Source: UBA935 sp031555615 (lineage in GTDB: Bacteria > Bacillota > Clostridia > Lachnospirales > Lachnospiraceae). Taken from it: a stretch of 24,013 bases of DNA. The first letter of the stretch is position 1, and each line of letters starts with the position of its first letter. The stretch lies in contig JAVBUF010000098.1 in the NCBI GenBank assembly GCA_031555615.1, positions 1 to 24,013 of the forward strand, given 5' to 3'. The notes under the pieces are model-generated. The model was not told the origin of the DNA and made no database searches. It saw nothing but the letters and a program-made list of their open reading frames with translations. Of the stretch, positions 7,740-15,118 are shown piece after piece. The translations under genes and the position numbers were made by a program.

Positions 7740-8741
7740 TTAGTTTCGCTTCCCGCTTACATTCATACACTGCACACCCAGGTTCTTGTTATCTTTGGGA
7801 CTCATCCAAATATAGTTATTGGCATCTGTACGGTCAACCTGCACGGTTCTTCTTCCCACTTTATCTTTATTGGCATTTTGATAGACAAAGACACCTGTCT
7901 CGGCGGTTGCATCCCATTCTTTTACATTTCCGTCACTATAAACATTGGTAATATAAAAGTCCCCATTGTACAGCCCTTCTTTATAGGCTCCGATTAAATT
8001 GCTGTTATAACCGATACCTTTTTGCAGATTATGCATATTAAATTCATAATGTTCTGTACCTTTTCCTTCCGGCAAATCATTTTTCCATTCACCACTGTAG
8101 AAATGGTAACTGTACACATCCTTGCTTCCGGCTTCCTCGTGGATATGATAATGTAAAAAGATCCCTTCTCCGCTCCTTTTACCACCAGTCCATGTTCCAT
8201 AATAATATTTATTATCCGCGTAAACTGCTATTCCTGTTCCATTGGGTGTCCCGGCGGCATCTTCTTCCCCGTAGTAGTAATAATCATTTGTTCCGATCAA
8301 AGAATAAGACATCGCTTTAAACCGTTCTAAAAAAGCCAGATCATCCAAGGCTTTTTGATTATTACCCGCCCAGTAAGCCATCATCTCACCCAATTGGTTC
8401 TCAATCTCGTATTCCACATTCTGGTATAGCTTCTCCTGGACTGCCGTTGCAGTGGGTATCGGCGATGCTGCGGATGCCGGTGTTGCTGTGGGCATTGCCG
8501 CTTCTGTGGGTTCAGGTGATGTTATGAGCATTTCCGCTTGACTGCTATCCCCTGTTTCCTTGGTAATTCCAATCTGATCATCCGTGTAATCCATAATGGA
8601 TTCCTGCAATTGGTCGATTTCCGCTTCCGTCTTACCTGCGCTGCCGTTCTTTTTCACCGCCGCTGCAATCAGCGAAAAAATCAAAATCAATACAATCAAT
8701 CCGATGGGAACAATATAAGTCATTAATTTTTTCTTATCCAA
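7740..8741 (-). CDS. Membrane-anchored MORN-repeat protein, function unknown
   Basis: The protein has 333 residues: a short basic N-terminus, one membrane segment (about 8-28), an acidic linker, and a Pro/Thr/Ala-rich spacer (about 74-100) that looks like a wall-spanning or flexible external linker. A folded domain with MORN-like repeats follows. The repeats appear as YYGTWTGGKRSGEG (180-193), YSGEWKNDLPEGKG (215-228) and IGAYKEGLYNGDFY (250-263), with a NGTGIAVY lead-in at 167-174. Topology suggests the MORN domain is outside the cell. The start is TTG at 8741, with AGAGG about 7 bases upstream; the ATG at codon 7 is the alternative. It follows nfnB by 11 bases. The precise role is unknown. 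Confidence 0.82.
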   Translation of the reverse strand: MDKKKLMTYIVPIGLIVLILIFSLIAAAVKKNGSAGKTEAEIDQLQESIMDYTDDQIGITKETGDSSQAEMLITSPEPTEAAMPTATPASAASPIPTATAVQEKLYQNVEYEIENQLGEMMAYWAGNNQKALDDLAFLERFKAMSYSLIGTNDYYYYGEEDAAGTPNGTGIAVYADNKYYYGTWTGGKRSGEGIFLHYHIHEEAGSKDVYSYHFYSGEWKNDLPEGKGTEHYEFNMHNLQKGIGYNSNLIGAYKEGLYNGDFYITNVYSDGNVKEWDATAETGVFVYQNANKDKVGRRTVQVDRTDANNYIWMSPKDNKNLGVQCMNVSGKRN

Positions 8742-8752
8742 TCATTTACCTC

Positions 8753-10141
8753 TCATGCTTTCTTACTTAAAAAATCATGAATTCCCTTTGCTCCCGCACG
8801 ACCGGCTCCCATCGCCAGAATGACGGTAGCGGCTCCGGTTACTGCATCACCGCCTGCATAAACACCTTCTTTTGAGGTCTTTCCATATTCTTCATCGGCC
8901 ACGATACACTGCCACTTATTAATCTCAAGTCCTTTGGTTGTGGAAGAAATCAATGGATTCGGCGAAGTCCCCAGAGACATGATCACAGTATCTACCTGGA
9001 TAGTGAATTCCGAATCCGGTTTCACCACCGGTCTTCTTCTTCCTGATTCATCCGGCTCCCCCAGTTCCATTTTGACACATTTGATTCCGCTGACCCAGCC
9101 GTTTTCATCGGTTAAAATTTCCGTAGGATTACTGAGTAAATCAAAAATAATCCCTTCTTCCTTGGCATGATGAACTTCTTCTACTCTGGCAGGAAGTTCT
9201 TCTTCACTTCTGCGGTACACTACATGGACTTCGGCACCCAGACGCAATGCCGTTCTTGCAGCATCCATAGCAACATTACCGCCACCTACCACGGCAACCT
9301 TTTTGCCCCGCATAATGGGTGTGTTGGAATTCTCGTCAAAAGCCTTCATCAGATTGCTTCTGGTGAGATATTCATTGGCCGAGAACACACCGTTGGCTTG
9401 CTCTCCCGGTATTCCCATAAACTTCGGCAAACCCGCTCCCGAACCGATAAATACAGCATCAAAGCCTTCTTCACCAAGCAATTCATCAATGGTTACTGAT
9501 TTTCCCACCACAACATCCGTTTCGATCACAACACCTAAAGATTTTACATTCTCAATTTCCTTGGCAACCACGTCTGCTTTGGGCAGACGGAACTCCGGAA
9601 TACCATAAACCAACACCCCGCCGGCTTCATGGAGAGCTTCGAAAATAGTCACCTCGTATCCCATTTTTGCCAAATCACCGGCACAGGTCAAACCCGCCGG
9701 ACCGGATCCGATTACGGCTACTTTTTTTCCGTTTTTACTTTCTGCACCTACCGGTTTTACTTCATTCTGCATGGCCCAGTCGGCCACAAAACGCTCCAGT
9801 TTTCCGATGGATACCGGTTCCCCCTTAATACCTCTGATGCATTTACCTTCACACTGGCTTTCCTGGGGACACACTCGTCCGCAGACTGCCGGAAGCGCTG
9901 ATGATTCACTGATCACCTGATAAGCGTCGGCAATATTCCCCACTTTCACTTTTTCGATAAAAGCCGGAATATCTATTGCAACAGGACAGCCTTTGATACA
10001 CTGGGCGTTCTTACAGTTAATACATCTGGCCGCTTCATCGACTGCTTCTTCCTGGTTATATCCCAGGCAAACTTCACCGAAATTAGTTGCCCGCACCTTT
10101 GCATCCTGTTCACGTACCGGTATTTTTTTTAATACATCCAT
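8753..10141 (-). CDS. nfnB: NfnB/GltA-type NADPH subunit of electron-bifurcating transhydrogenase
   Basis: A 462-residue flavoprotein of the glutamate-synthase small-subunit family. The N-terminal ferredoxin-like region has two cysteine sets for [4Fe-4S] clusters (Cys40, 43, 48, 52 and Cys87, 91, 97, 101). An FAD site GSGPAG lies at 145-150 and an NADP(H) Rossmann motif VAVVGGGNVAMDAARTA lies mid-protein. The C-terminal GVYAGGDAVTGAATVILAMGAGR closes the FAD fold. Paired with the next gene upstream it matches NfnAB, the NADH-dependent reduced ferredoxin:NADP+ oxidoreductase of clostridia. Many databases name this protein gltA (NADPH-dependent glutamate synthase). No glutamate-synthase large subunit is present here, which favours Nfn. 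Its ATG shares one base with the nfnA stop (TAATG). Confidence 0.9.
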   Translation of the reverse strand: MDVLKKIPVREQDAKVRATNFGEVCLGYNQEEAVDEAARCINCKNAQCIKGCPVAIDIPAFIEKVKVGNIADAYQVISESSALPAVCGRVCPQESQCEGKCIRGIKGEPVSIGKLERFVADWAMQNEVKPVGAESKNGKKVAVIGSGPAGLTCAGDLAKMGYEVTIFEALHEAGGVLVYGIPEFRLPKADVVAKEIENVKSLGVVIETDVVVGKSVTIDELLGEEGFDAVFIGSGAGLPKFMGIPGEQANGVFSANEYLTRSNLMKAFDENSNTPIMRGKKVAVVGGGNVAMDAARTALRLGAEVHVVYRRSEEELPARVEEVHHAKEEGIIFDLLSNPTEILTDENGWVSGIKCVKMELGEPDESGRRRPVVKPDSEFTIQVDTVIMSLGTSPNPLISSTTKGLEINKWQCIVADEEYGKTSKEGVYAGGDAVTGAATVILAMGAGRAGAKGIHDFLSKKA

Positions 10142-11028
10142 TATTTATCACCTCCGCAGTTTCCACATCCGCCGTGATGGGTTTCCCCTTCTTTTGCCTT
10201 TAAGAAAGCACGGCCTTCCTCTGTTTTATATATTTGCTGCCGTTTCATGGCCTCATCAAAATCAACCAGATGACCATCAAATTCCGGACCGTCCACACAT
10301 GCAAATTTCACTTCTTTTCCAACCGTTACCCGACACGCGCCGCACATACCGGTTCCATCTACCATAATGGGATTCAGGCTGACAATGGTGGGAATTTCCA
10401 ATTCCCTGGTCAGTAAGCAGACAAATTTCATCATGATCATGGGACCGATGGCAATGCACACATCATATTTCTTTCCCTCACCAACTAAGTCTTTGATGGT
10501 ATTGGTTACCATTCCGCTTCTGCCATAAGACCCATCATCAGTGGTGACATATAAATTTCCGGCTACTGCTTCCATCTCTTTTTCCAATATCAGCAGTTCT
10601 TTTGTTTTGGCTCCCACAATGACATCAGCCGCAACACCGTTTTCATGAAGCCACTTGACCTGCGGGTAAACCGGTGCAGTCCCTACTCCGCCGGCAACAA
10701 ACAGAATATTTTTTTGCTTCAGTTCCTCCAAATCCTCCGTCACGAACTCCGACGGACAGCCTAACGGACCGACGAAATCCTGAAAAGCATCTCCTGCTTT
10801 TAACGCTGACATCATTTGCGTTCCCGCTCCGACAATTTGAAAAACAATGGTAATTGTTCCCTTCTCTCTATCATAATCACAGATTGTCAGGGGAATACGC
10901 TCTCCATCTTCATCTGTTCTTACAATCACAAATTGACCGGGCTGACAAGTCTTGGCGATTCTTTTTGCTTCCACTTCCATCAAAAAGATATTGGCGGCCA
11001 ATTCCTGTGCTTTTAAAATTTCATACAT
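10141..11028 (-). CDS. nfnA: NfnA/SudB-type FAD/NAD-binding subunit of electron-bifurcating transhydrogenase
   Basis: The protein has 295 residues and resembles PyrK/ferredoxin reductase proteins. It shows an N-terminal FAD-binding barrel (PGQFVIVR, about 30-37; RIPLTI, 44-49), an NAD-binding domain (FVAGGVGTAPVYPQ, about 110-123), and a [2Fe-2S] site with Cys229, Cys232 and Cys244 in GMCGAC...FAC. Asp224 just before them could be the fourth ligand, as I recall for Nfn structures. The C-terminal tail HHGGCGNCGG adds two more cysteines and two histidines. The start is set at 11028 because GGAGG (11037-11041) lies 8 bases upstream; the ATG at 11043 overlaps that ribosome site and has no site of its own. 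It is coupled to nfnB by a one-base overlap. Confidence 0.9.
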   Translation of the reverse strand: MYEILKAQELAANIFLMEVEAKRIAKTCQPGQFVIVRTDEDGERIPLTICDYDREKGTITIVFQIVGAGTQMMSALKAGDAFQDFVGPLGCPSEFVTEDLEELKQKNILFVAGGVGTAPVYPQVKWLHENGVAADVIVGAKTKELLILEKEMEAVAGNLYVTTDDGSYGRSGMVTNTIKDLVGEGKKYDVCIAIGPMIMMKFVCLLTRELEIPTIVSLNPIMVDGTGMCGACRVTVGKEVKFACVDGPEFDGHLVDFDEAMKRQQIYKTEEGRAFLKAKEGETHHGGCGNCGGDK

Positions 11029-11036
11029 CCTCTTTT

Positions 11037-11041
11037 CCTCC
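11037..11041 (-). promoter_or_regulatory. Ribosome binding site that fixes the nfnA start
   Basis: GGAGG on the minus strand sits 8 bases before the ATG at 11028. The competing in-frame ATG at 11043 shares its last base with this site and is preceded only by AT-rich sequence (TATATATATAAA). The shorter protein, starting MYEILKAQ, is therefore favoured. Confidence 0.75.
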
Positions 11042-11074
11042 ATTTTATATATATAAATTTTTATGATTTAGTTA

Positions 11075-12535
11075 TTATTCTAATGAAATTAAATCCATCT
11101 CACCCAATTCATTATAAATCAAGCGATTGGGAGTTCCTTCGTATACTTCCACAGCATACAAATGCTCGGTTTTTGTTTTTACGCCCTCATTTTCTTTATA
11201 AAACTCGTCAAACATATAATAATAACCTTTATCCGGAATTTCAATAAATGAGTTGAAGATATATTCATAATATCCGGCCAGCCCAAGAGCCTTTCCGCTC
11301 ATATCTGTAATCACCCGCCGTTTCATCAGCGCCTGCAGGATATTTTTTTCCGCAACATTGGTGGTCACACTTGTCATCAGACGAAATTCAAAGTTTCTGC
11401 TGACGACCTCACTGGAAACTCCCTCCTCACTGATAGTAACAAACTTAAATTCGGTTCTTCCAAGGGGCATTGATATCGGCCCGGTATAATGATTACTGTC
11501 AATAGTAGGTGTATTTCCATTAGTGGTATAATAGATTTGTCCGCCCGGCGGCAATGTCACTTCAATCATCGTGGGTTCTACATATAAGCCGCTATATAAG
11601 GCAATTTCCGGCGGATCCGGAACCATAAGATCAATATGGTAAGTGTTTCGTATAATCTCGCTTTCAATGCCGTAATCATTTACAAACATGGCTGATACTA
11701 CATAATCACCTGTCTCCAGAAAAACCGGCGCCATATAAACCTGACTTTCTGTCGTTGGCTTTGAACCATTTAGGGTATAATAGATTTTCCCTGCGGTATT
11801 GGAACTTAATTTTAAAGGAATTACTTCTCCATAATTTCCCGATGGCACACTGAATTCCGGTTCCATTGCCAGATAATGCTGAAACTGTGTCACCAGCATT
11901 TCATCATCACAGTTTTTCAGTAAATCACTGATTTTTTGATAATTCTCCTGTTCATCCAATATGGCAATGGCTTTTTCATAACATTTTTCTTTTTCTTCGA
12001 TGGTATATCGATCACTTTGGGTCATCAATACCAATATGCCCACTGCTTTATCCGAATCACCATTCAGATAATAGTAAGTGGCCATGGTATTTCTGATTTC
12101 CGCATTGTCCGGCGATAATTCATTGGCTTTTTCCATAAATTCCGCCGCCTTCAGGTAATTTCCCCGGCCGGCATTTTCCTTCGCCTGCTCCACTTGATAT
12201 GGCAGCGAATATACATGATACATTTGGATACCAACCACCAGCGAAATAATGACAACACCAATGAAACTGCCAATGCTGATTATTACATTCCACTTGACCT
12301 GCCGTTTTTCCTTATGTAATTTATTATTGCTTTTATAGCTTTCCGGCTTTTTTTCTTCCCTGGCAGCACGTACTCCCTGCTGCAGTTCGATTTCCTCTGC
12401 CACCGTCGATAATGTTTCGATAATACTGTTTTCTATTTCCGGTTCAAAGTCCGGCACTATTTGAATTTCTTCACCACAACTCTCACAATAAAGCTGATCA
12501 GCGGTTAGTTCAAATCCACAATTTGGACATTTCAT
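11075..12535 (-). CDS. Zinc-ribbon / TPR / CHB_HEX_C-like membrane protein, function unknown
   Basis: The protein has 486 residues from the ATG at 12535, which AAAGGA precedes by 6 bases; the open frame extends to 12610 only through folD coding sequence. It has an N-terminal zinc ribbon (Cys3, Cys6, Cys17, Cys20), an acidic linker, a basic stretch and one membrane segment (about 83-105). A TPR-like helical region (about 112-205) follows. Next come two tandem modules of the chitobiase/hexosaminidase C-terminal or FN3-associated type: GKIYYTLNGSKPTTES...Y (249-267) and GQIYYTTNGNTPTIDSNHY (332-350), each with a downstream VS.M/FKFVTIS strand. A C-terminal alpha/beta domain (about 390-486) is not recognised. 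Topology suggests the zinc ribbon is inside and the TPR and Ig-like modules are outside. It sits between folD and nfnA, 25 and 46 bases away. No enzymatic residues were recognised. Confidence 0.85.
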   Translation of the reverse strand: MKCPNCGFELTADQLYCESCGEEIQIVPDFEPEIENSIIETLSTVAEEIELQQGVRAAREEKKPESYKSNNKLHKEKRQVKWNVIISIGSFIGVVIISLVVGIQMYHVYSLPYQVEQAKENAGRGNYLKAAEFMEKANELSPDNAEIRNTMATYYYLNGDSDKAVGILVLMTQSDRYTIEEKEKCYEKAIAILDEQENYQKISDLLKNCDDEMLVTQFQHYLAMEPEFSVPSGNYGEVIPLKLSSNTAGKIYYTLNGSKPTTESQVYMAPVFLETGDYVVSAMFVNDYGIESEIIRNTYHIDLMVPDPPEIALYSGLYVEPTMIEVTLPPGGQIYYTTNGNTPTIDSNHYTGPISMPLGRTEFKFVTISEEGVSSEVVSRNFEFRLMTSVTTNVAEKNILQALMKRRVITDMSGKALGLAGYYEYIFNSFIEIPDKGYYYMFDEFYKENEGVKTKTEHLYAVEVYEGTPNRLIYNELGEMDLISLE

Positions 12536-12560
12536 ATTGTATCCTTTCTCTAACTGCAAT

Positions 12561-13406
12561 CTATTGATACAACAAGGCTGATTCCACACAATTATGCATG
12601 AGCATGGCAATAGTCATCGGTCCGACTCCGCCGGGTACCGGTGTAATTGCACTGCAAACGGGCTCCACATCTTTAAAATTCACGTCACCGCATAGTTTAT
12701 TATCAGCATTCCGGTGAATCCCCACATCAATAACCACTGCTCCTTCTTTTACATACTCACGGGTGATCATCTCCGGCCGGCCTACCGCCACAATCAAAAT
12801 ATCCGCCCGGCGGGCAACCGCTTTTAGATCTTTGGTTTTGGAATGAGCGATGGTCACCGTGGCGTTCTCTCTGAGCAAAAGCAGCGCCATGGGTTTTCCC
12901 ACAATATTACTTCTTCCGATCACAACACATTCTTTTCCGGCAATTTCTATTCCTGAGCGTTTCAGAAGCTGAATAATGCCGGCTGGCGTACAGGATACAA
13001 ATCCCGGCTGTCCGATACAGAGCGCTCCCACACTGGCAGGATGGAATCCGTCAACATCTTTACGGGGATCGATGGACTTGATCACATAGTCTTCATCAAT
13101 ATGTCCGGGTAACGGCAGCTGTACCAGAATACCATTGACAGCATCATCGGCATTTAATTTTTCTATTAACCCCAACAATTCTTCCTGGGTGGTATCTTCC
13201 GGCAGTTCATAAGCCAAAGAATGAATCCCGATATATTCACATCCCTTTTTCTTGTTTCCCACATACACGCTGGAAGCAGGATCGCTTCCCACCTGAATCA
13301 CCGCAAGGGTAACTTCAATTCCCTGTTCCTTTAACCGGCCGGCGGTTTCCCGGCATTCATCTTTAATCTGTGCGGAAATTACTTTTCCATCAATTATCTT
13401 GGCCAT
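12561..13406 (-). CDS. folD: Bifunctional methylene-THF dehydrogenase / methenyl-THF cyclohydrolase FolD
   Basis: A 281-residue cytosolic enzyme interconverting 5,10-methylene-, 5,10-methenyl- and 10-formyl-tetrahydrofolate, usually with NADP(H). The catalytic YVxxKxK motif is present (Tyr48, Lys52), followed by QLPLP (96-100) and DPRKDVDGFH (113-122). The dinucleotide site VVIGRSNIVGKPMALLL is at 161-177, and PGGVGPMTIAMLMHN is near the C-terminus. It lies 14 bases after fhs, so the two cover formate activation and reduction. No separate fchA cyclohydrolase gene is visible here, consistent with FolD doing both steps. AAAGGA precedes the ATG. Confidence 0.97.
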   Translation of the reverse strand: MAKIIDGKVISAQIKDECRETAGRLKEQGIEVTLAVIQVGSDPASSVYVGNKKKGCEYIGIHSLAYELPEDTTQEELLGLIEKLNADDAVNGILVQLPLPGHIDEDYVIKSIDPRKDVDGFHPASVGALCIGQPGFVSCTPAGIIQLLKRSGIEIAGKECVVIGRSNIVGKPMALLLLRENATVTIAHSKTKDLKAVARRADILIVAVGRPEMITREYVKEGAVVIDVGIHRNADNKLCGDVNFKDVEPVCSAITPVPGGVGPMTIAMLMHNCVESALLYQ

Positions 13407-13420
13407 TTTCTATTTCCTTT

Positions 13421-15106
13421 CTAAAATAATCCGGTTATCACACCATCTTCATTTACATCAATATTAAATGCCGCCGGCTGTTTGGGCAATCCCGGCATGG
13501 TTATGGTTGCGCCTGTTAACACAACAATGAACCCGGCACCGGCAGAGACATACATTTCCCGGATGTTAATTCGGAAACCTTTCGGCCGGCCCAGCAATTG
13601 CGGATTATCAGACAGGGAATATTGGTTTTTAGCCATACAGATGGGTAAATTCCCAAATCCCAGTTGCTCTAATTTTTTCATTTGATTTTTTGCTGTTTCC
13701 GAAAAATCAACTCCCTCTGCGCCATAAATTTCTGTTGCAATTTTATTGATCTTCTCTTTAATACTTTCATTCTCATCATAAATACAGTGGAAATTACTTT
13801 CCTTTGTCTCCAATGTGTGGAGGATCTTCCGGGCAAGCGCTATTCCCCCTTCTCCTCCTTTTTCCCAAACCTGCGACAGTGCAAACTCACAATTCCTTTC
13901 CTGACAGAAGGTTTTCACATATGCAACCTCGGCCTCCGTATCAGAAATAAAACTGTTTAAAGTTACCACTACCGGAACACCGTATTTCTGCAGATTTTCA
14001 ATATGTTTTTCCAGATTCACAATGCCCCGTCCCAGAGCTTCCAGATTCTCCTGGTTTAAATCGGCTTTGGGGATTCCGCCGTTGTACTTCAATGCTCTGA
14101 CGGTTGCTACCAAAACCACCACATCCGGCTTTAGTCCGGCATTTCTGCATTTAATATCAAAAAACTTTTCAGCGCCCAGATCAGCACCAAACCCTGCTTC
14201 TGTAATACAATAATCGGCCATCTTCAGCGCCGCCTTAGTAGCTCTCACGGAATTACAGCCATGGGCTATATTGGCAAAAGGACCGCCATGAATTAAAGCC
14301 GGGGTGTGTTCCAGGGTTTGAATCAAGTTTGGCTTCATGGCATCCTTCAGCAAAGCTGTCATGGCACCTACCGCCTGCAGATCACTGGCTGTTACCGGCT
14401 CCCCGGCAAAATTGTAAGCCACCACCATTCTTCCCAACCGTGCTTTTAAATCAGCCATATCTTCAGCCAGGCAAAGCACTGCCATAATTTCCGATGCTAC
14501 AGTTATAACAAAATGATCTTCTCTGACCGTTCCATCTGTTTTAGTCCCAAGCCCTACTACTGTATTTCGCAAAACCCGGTCATTCATATCCAGGCATCTT
14601 TTCCAGGCAACCTGTCTGGTATCGATTCCAAGTTCATTCCCTTGCTGAATATGATTATCCAGCAATGCTGCCAATAAATTATTGGCTGACGTTATGGCGT
14701 GAAAATCACCCGTAAAATGCAGATTCAATTCTTCCATAGGCACCACCTGGGCATATCCGCCGCCGGCAGCCCCGCCTTTCACCCCAAAACAAGGACCTAA
14801 AGACGGTTCCCGCAAAGCGATAATTGCTTTTTTACCGATTTTTTCAAAGGCCTGCCCCAGCCCTACGGTGGTAGTGGTCTTTCCTTCTCCTGCCGGAGTG
14901 GGATTTATGGCTGTTACTAAAATCAATTTTCCCTGGGGATTATTCTCAATTCTTTTCAAATAAGAATCGGTAATCTTTGCTTTGTACTTCCCGAAAAGTT
15001 CCAATTCCTCCTCATCGATTCCCAATCCTGCCGCAATCTGCTTGATGGGCAGCATCTTCGCTTCCTGTGCAATCTGAATATCCGTTTTGAAACCGCTCAT
15101 AGACAC
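13421..15106 (-). CDS. fhs: Formate--tetrahydrofolate ligase
   Basis: The protein has about 561 residues, close to the family's usual 556. It makes 10-formyl-THF from formate, THF and ATP. The nucleotide motif PTPAGEGKTTTTVGLGQAF (69-87), LREPSLGPCFGVKGGAAGGGYAQV and HFTGDFHAI segments, and VVVTLNSFISDTEAE are diagnostic. Two starts are possible: GTG at 15106 (AGGAG 9 bases upstream) and ATG at 15100 (AAAGG 10 bases upstream). The protein differs by two residues. It follows ftsK by 12 bases and precedes folD. Confidence 0.97.
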   Translation of the reverse strand: MSMSGFKTDIQIAQEAKMLPIKQIAAGLGIDEEELELFGKYKAKITDSYLKRIENNPQGKLILVTAINPTPAGEGKTTTTVGLGQAFEKIGKKAIIALREPSLGPCFGVKGGAAGGGYAQVVPMEELNLHFTGDFHAITSANNLLAALLDNHIQQGNELGIDTRQVAWKRCLDMNDRVLRNTVVGLGTKTDGTVREDHFVITVASEIMAVLCLAEDMADLKARLGRMVVAYNFAGEPVTASDLQAVGAMTALLKDAMKPNLIQTLEHTPALIHGGPFANIAHGCNSVRATKAALKMADYCITEAGFGADLGAEKFFDIKCRNAGLKPDVVVLVATVRALKYNGGIPKADLNQENLEALGRGIVNLEKHIENLQKYGVPVVVTLNSFISDTEAEVAYVKTFCQERNCEFALSQVWEKGGEGGIALARKILHTLETKESNFHCIYDENESIKEKINKIATEIYGAEGVDFSETAKNQMKKLEQLGFGNLPICMAKNQYSLSDNPQLLGRPKGFRINIREMYVSAGAGFIVVLTGATITMPGLPKQPAAFNIDVNEDGVITGLF

Positions 15107-15118
15107 CTTGCCTTTCTC

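Noticed and set aside
8753..10141. Glutamate synthase small subunit as the primary function
   Set aside because: No large subunit gene is nearby and the adjacent partner is a SudB/NfnA-type protein, so the Nfn assignment fits better.
11029..11074. AT-rich TATATATATAAA before nfnA as a promoter
   Set aside because: A -10-like element is possible but no -35 at acceptable spacing was found, and it lies too close to the ribosome site. It was left unannotated.
12536..12610. N-terminal extension of the zinc-ribbon/TPR protein
   Set aside because: It reads through the folD 3' end; the ATG at 12535 has a good ribosome site and begins directly with the zinc ribbon.
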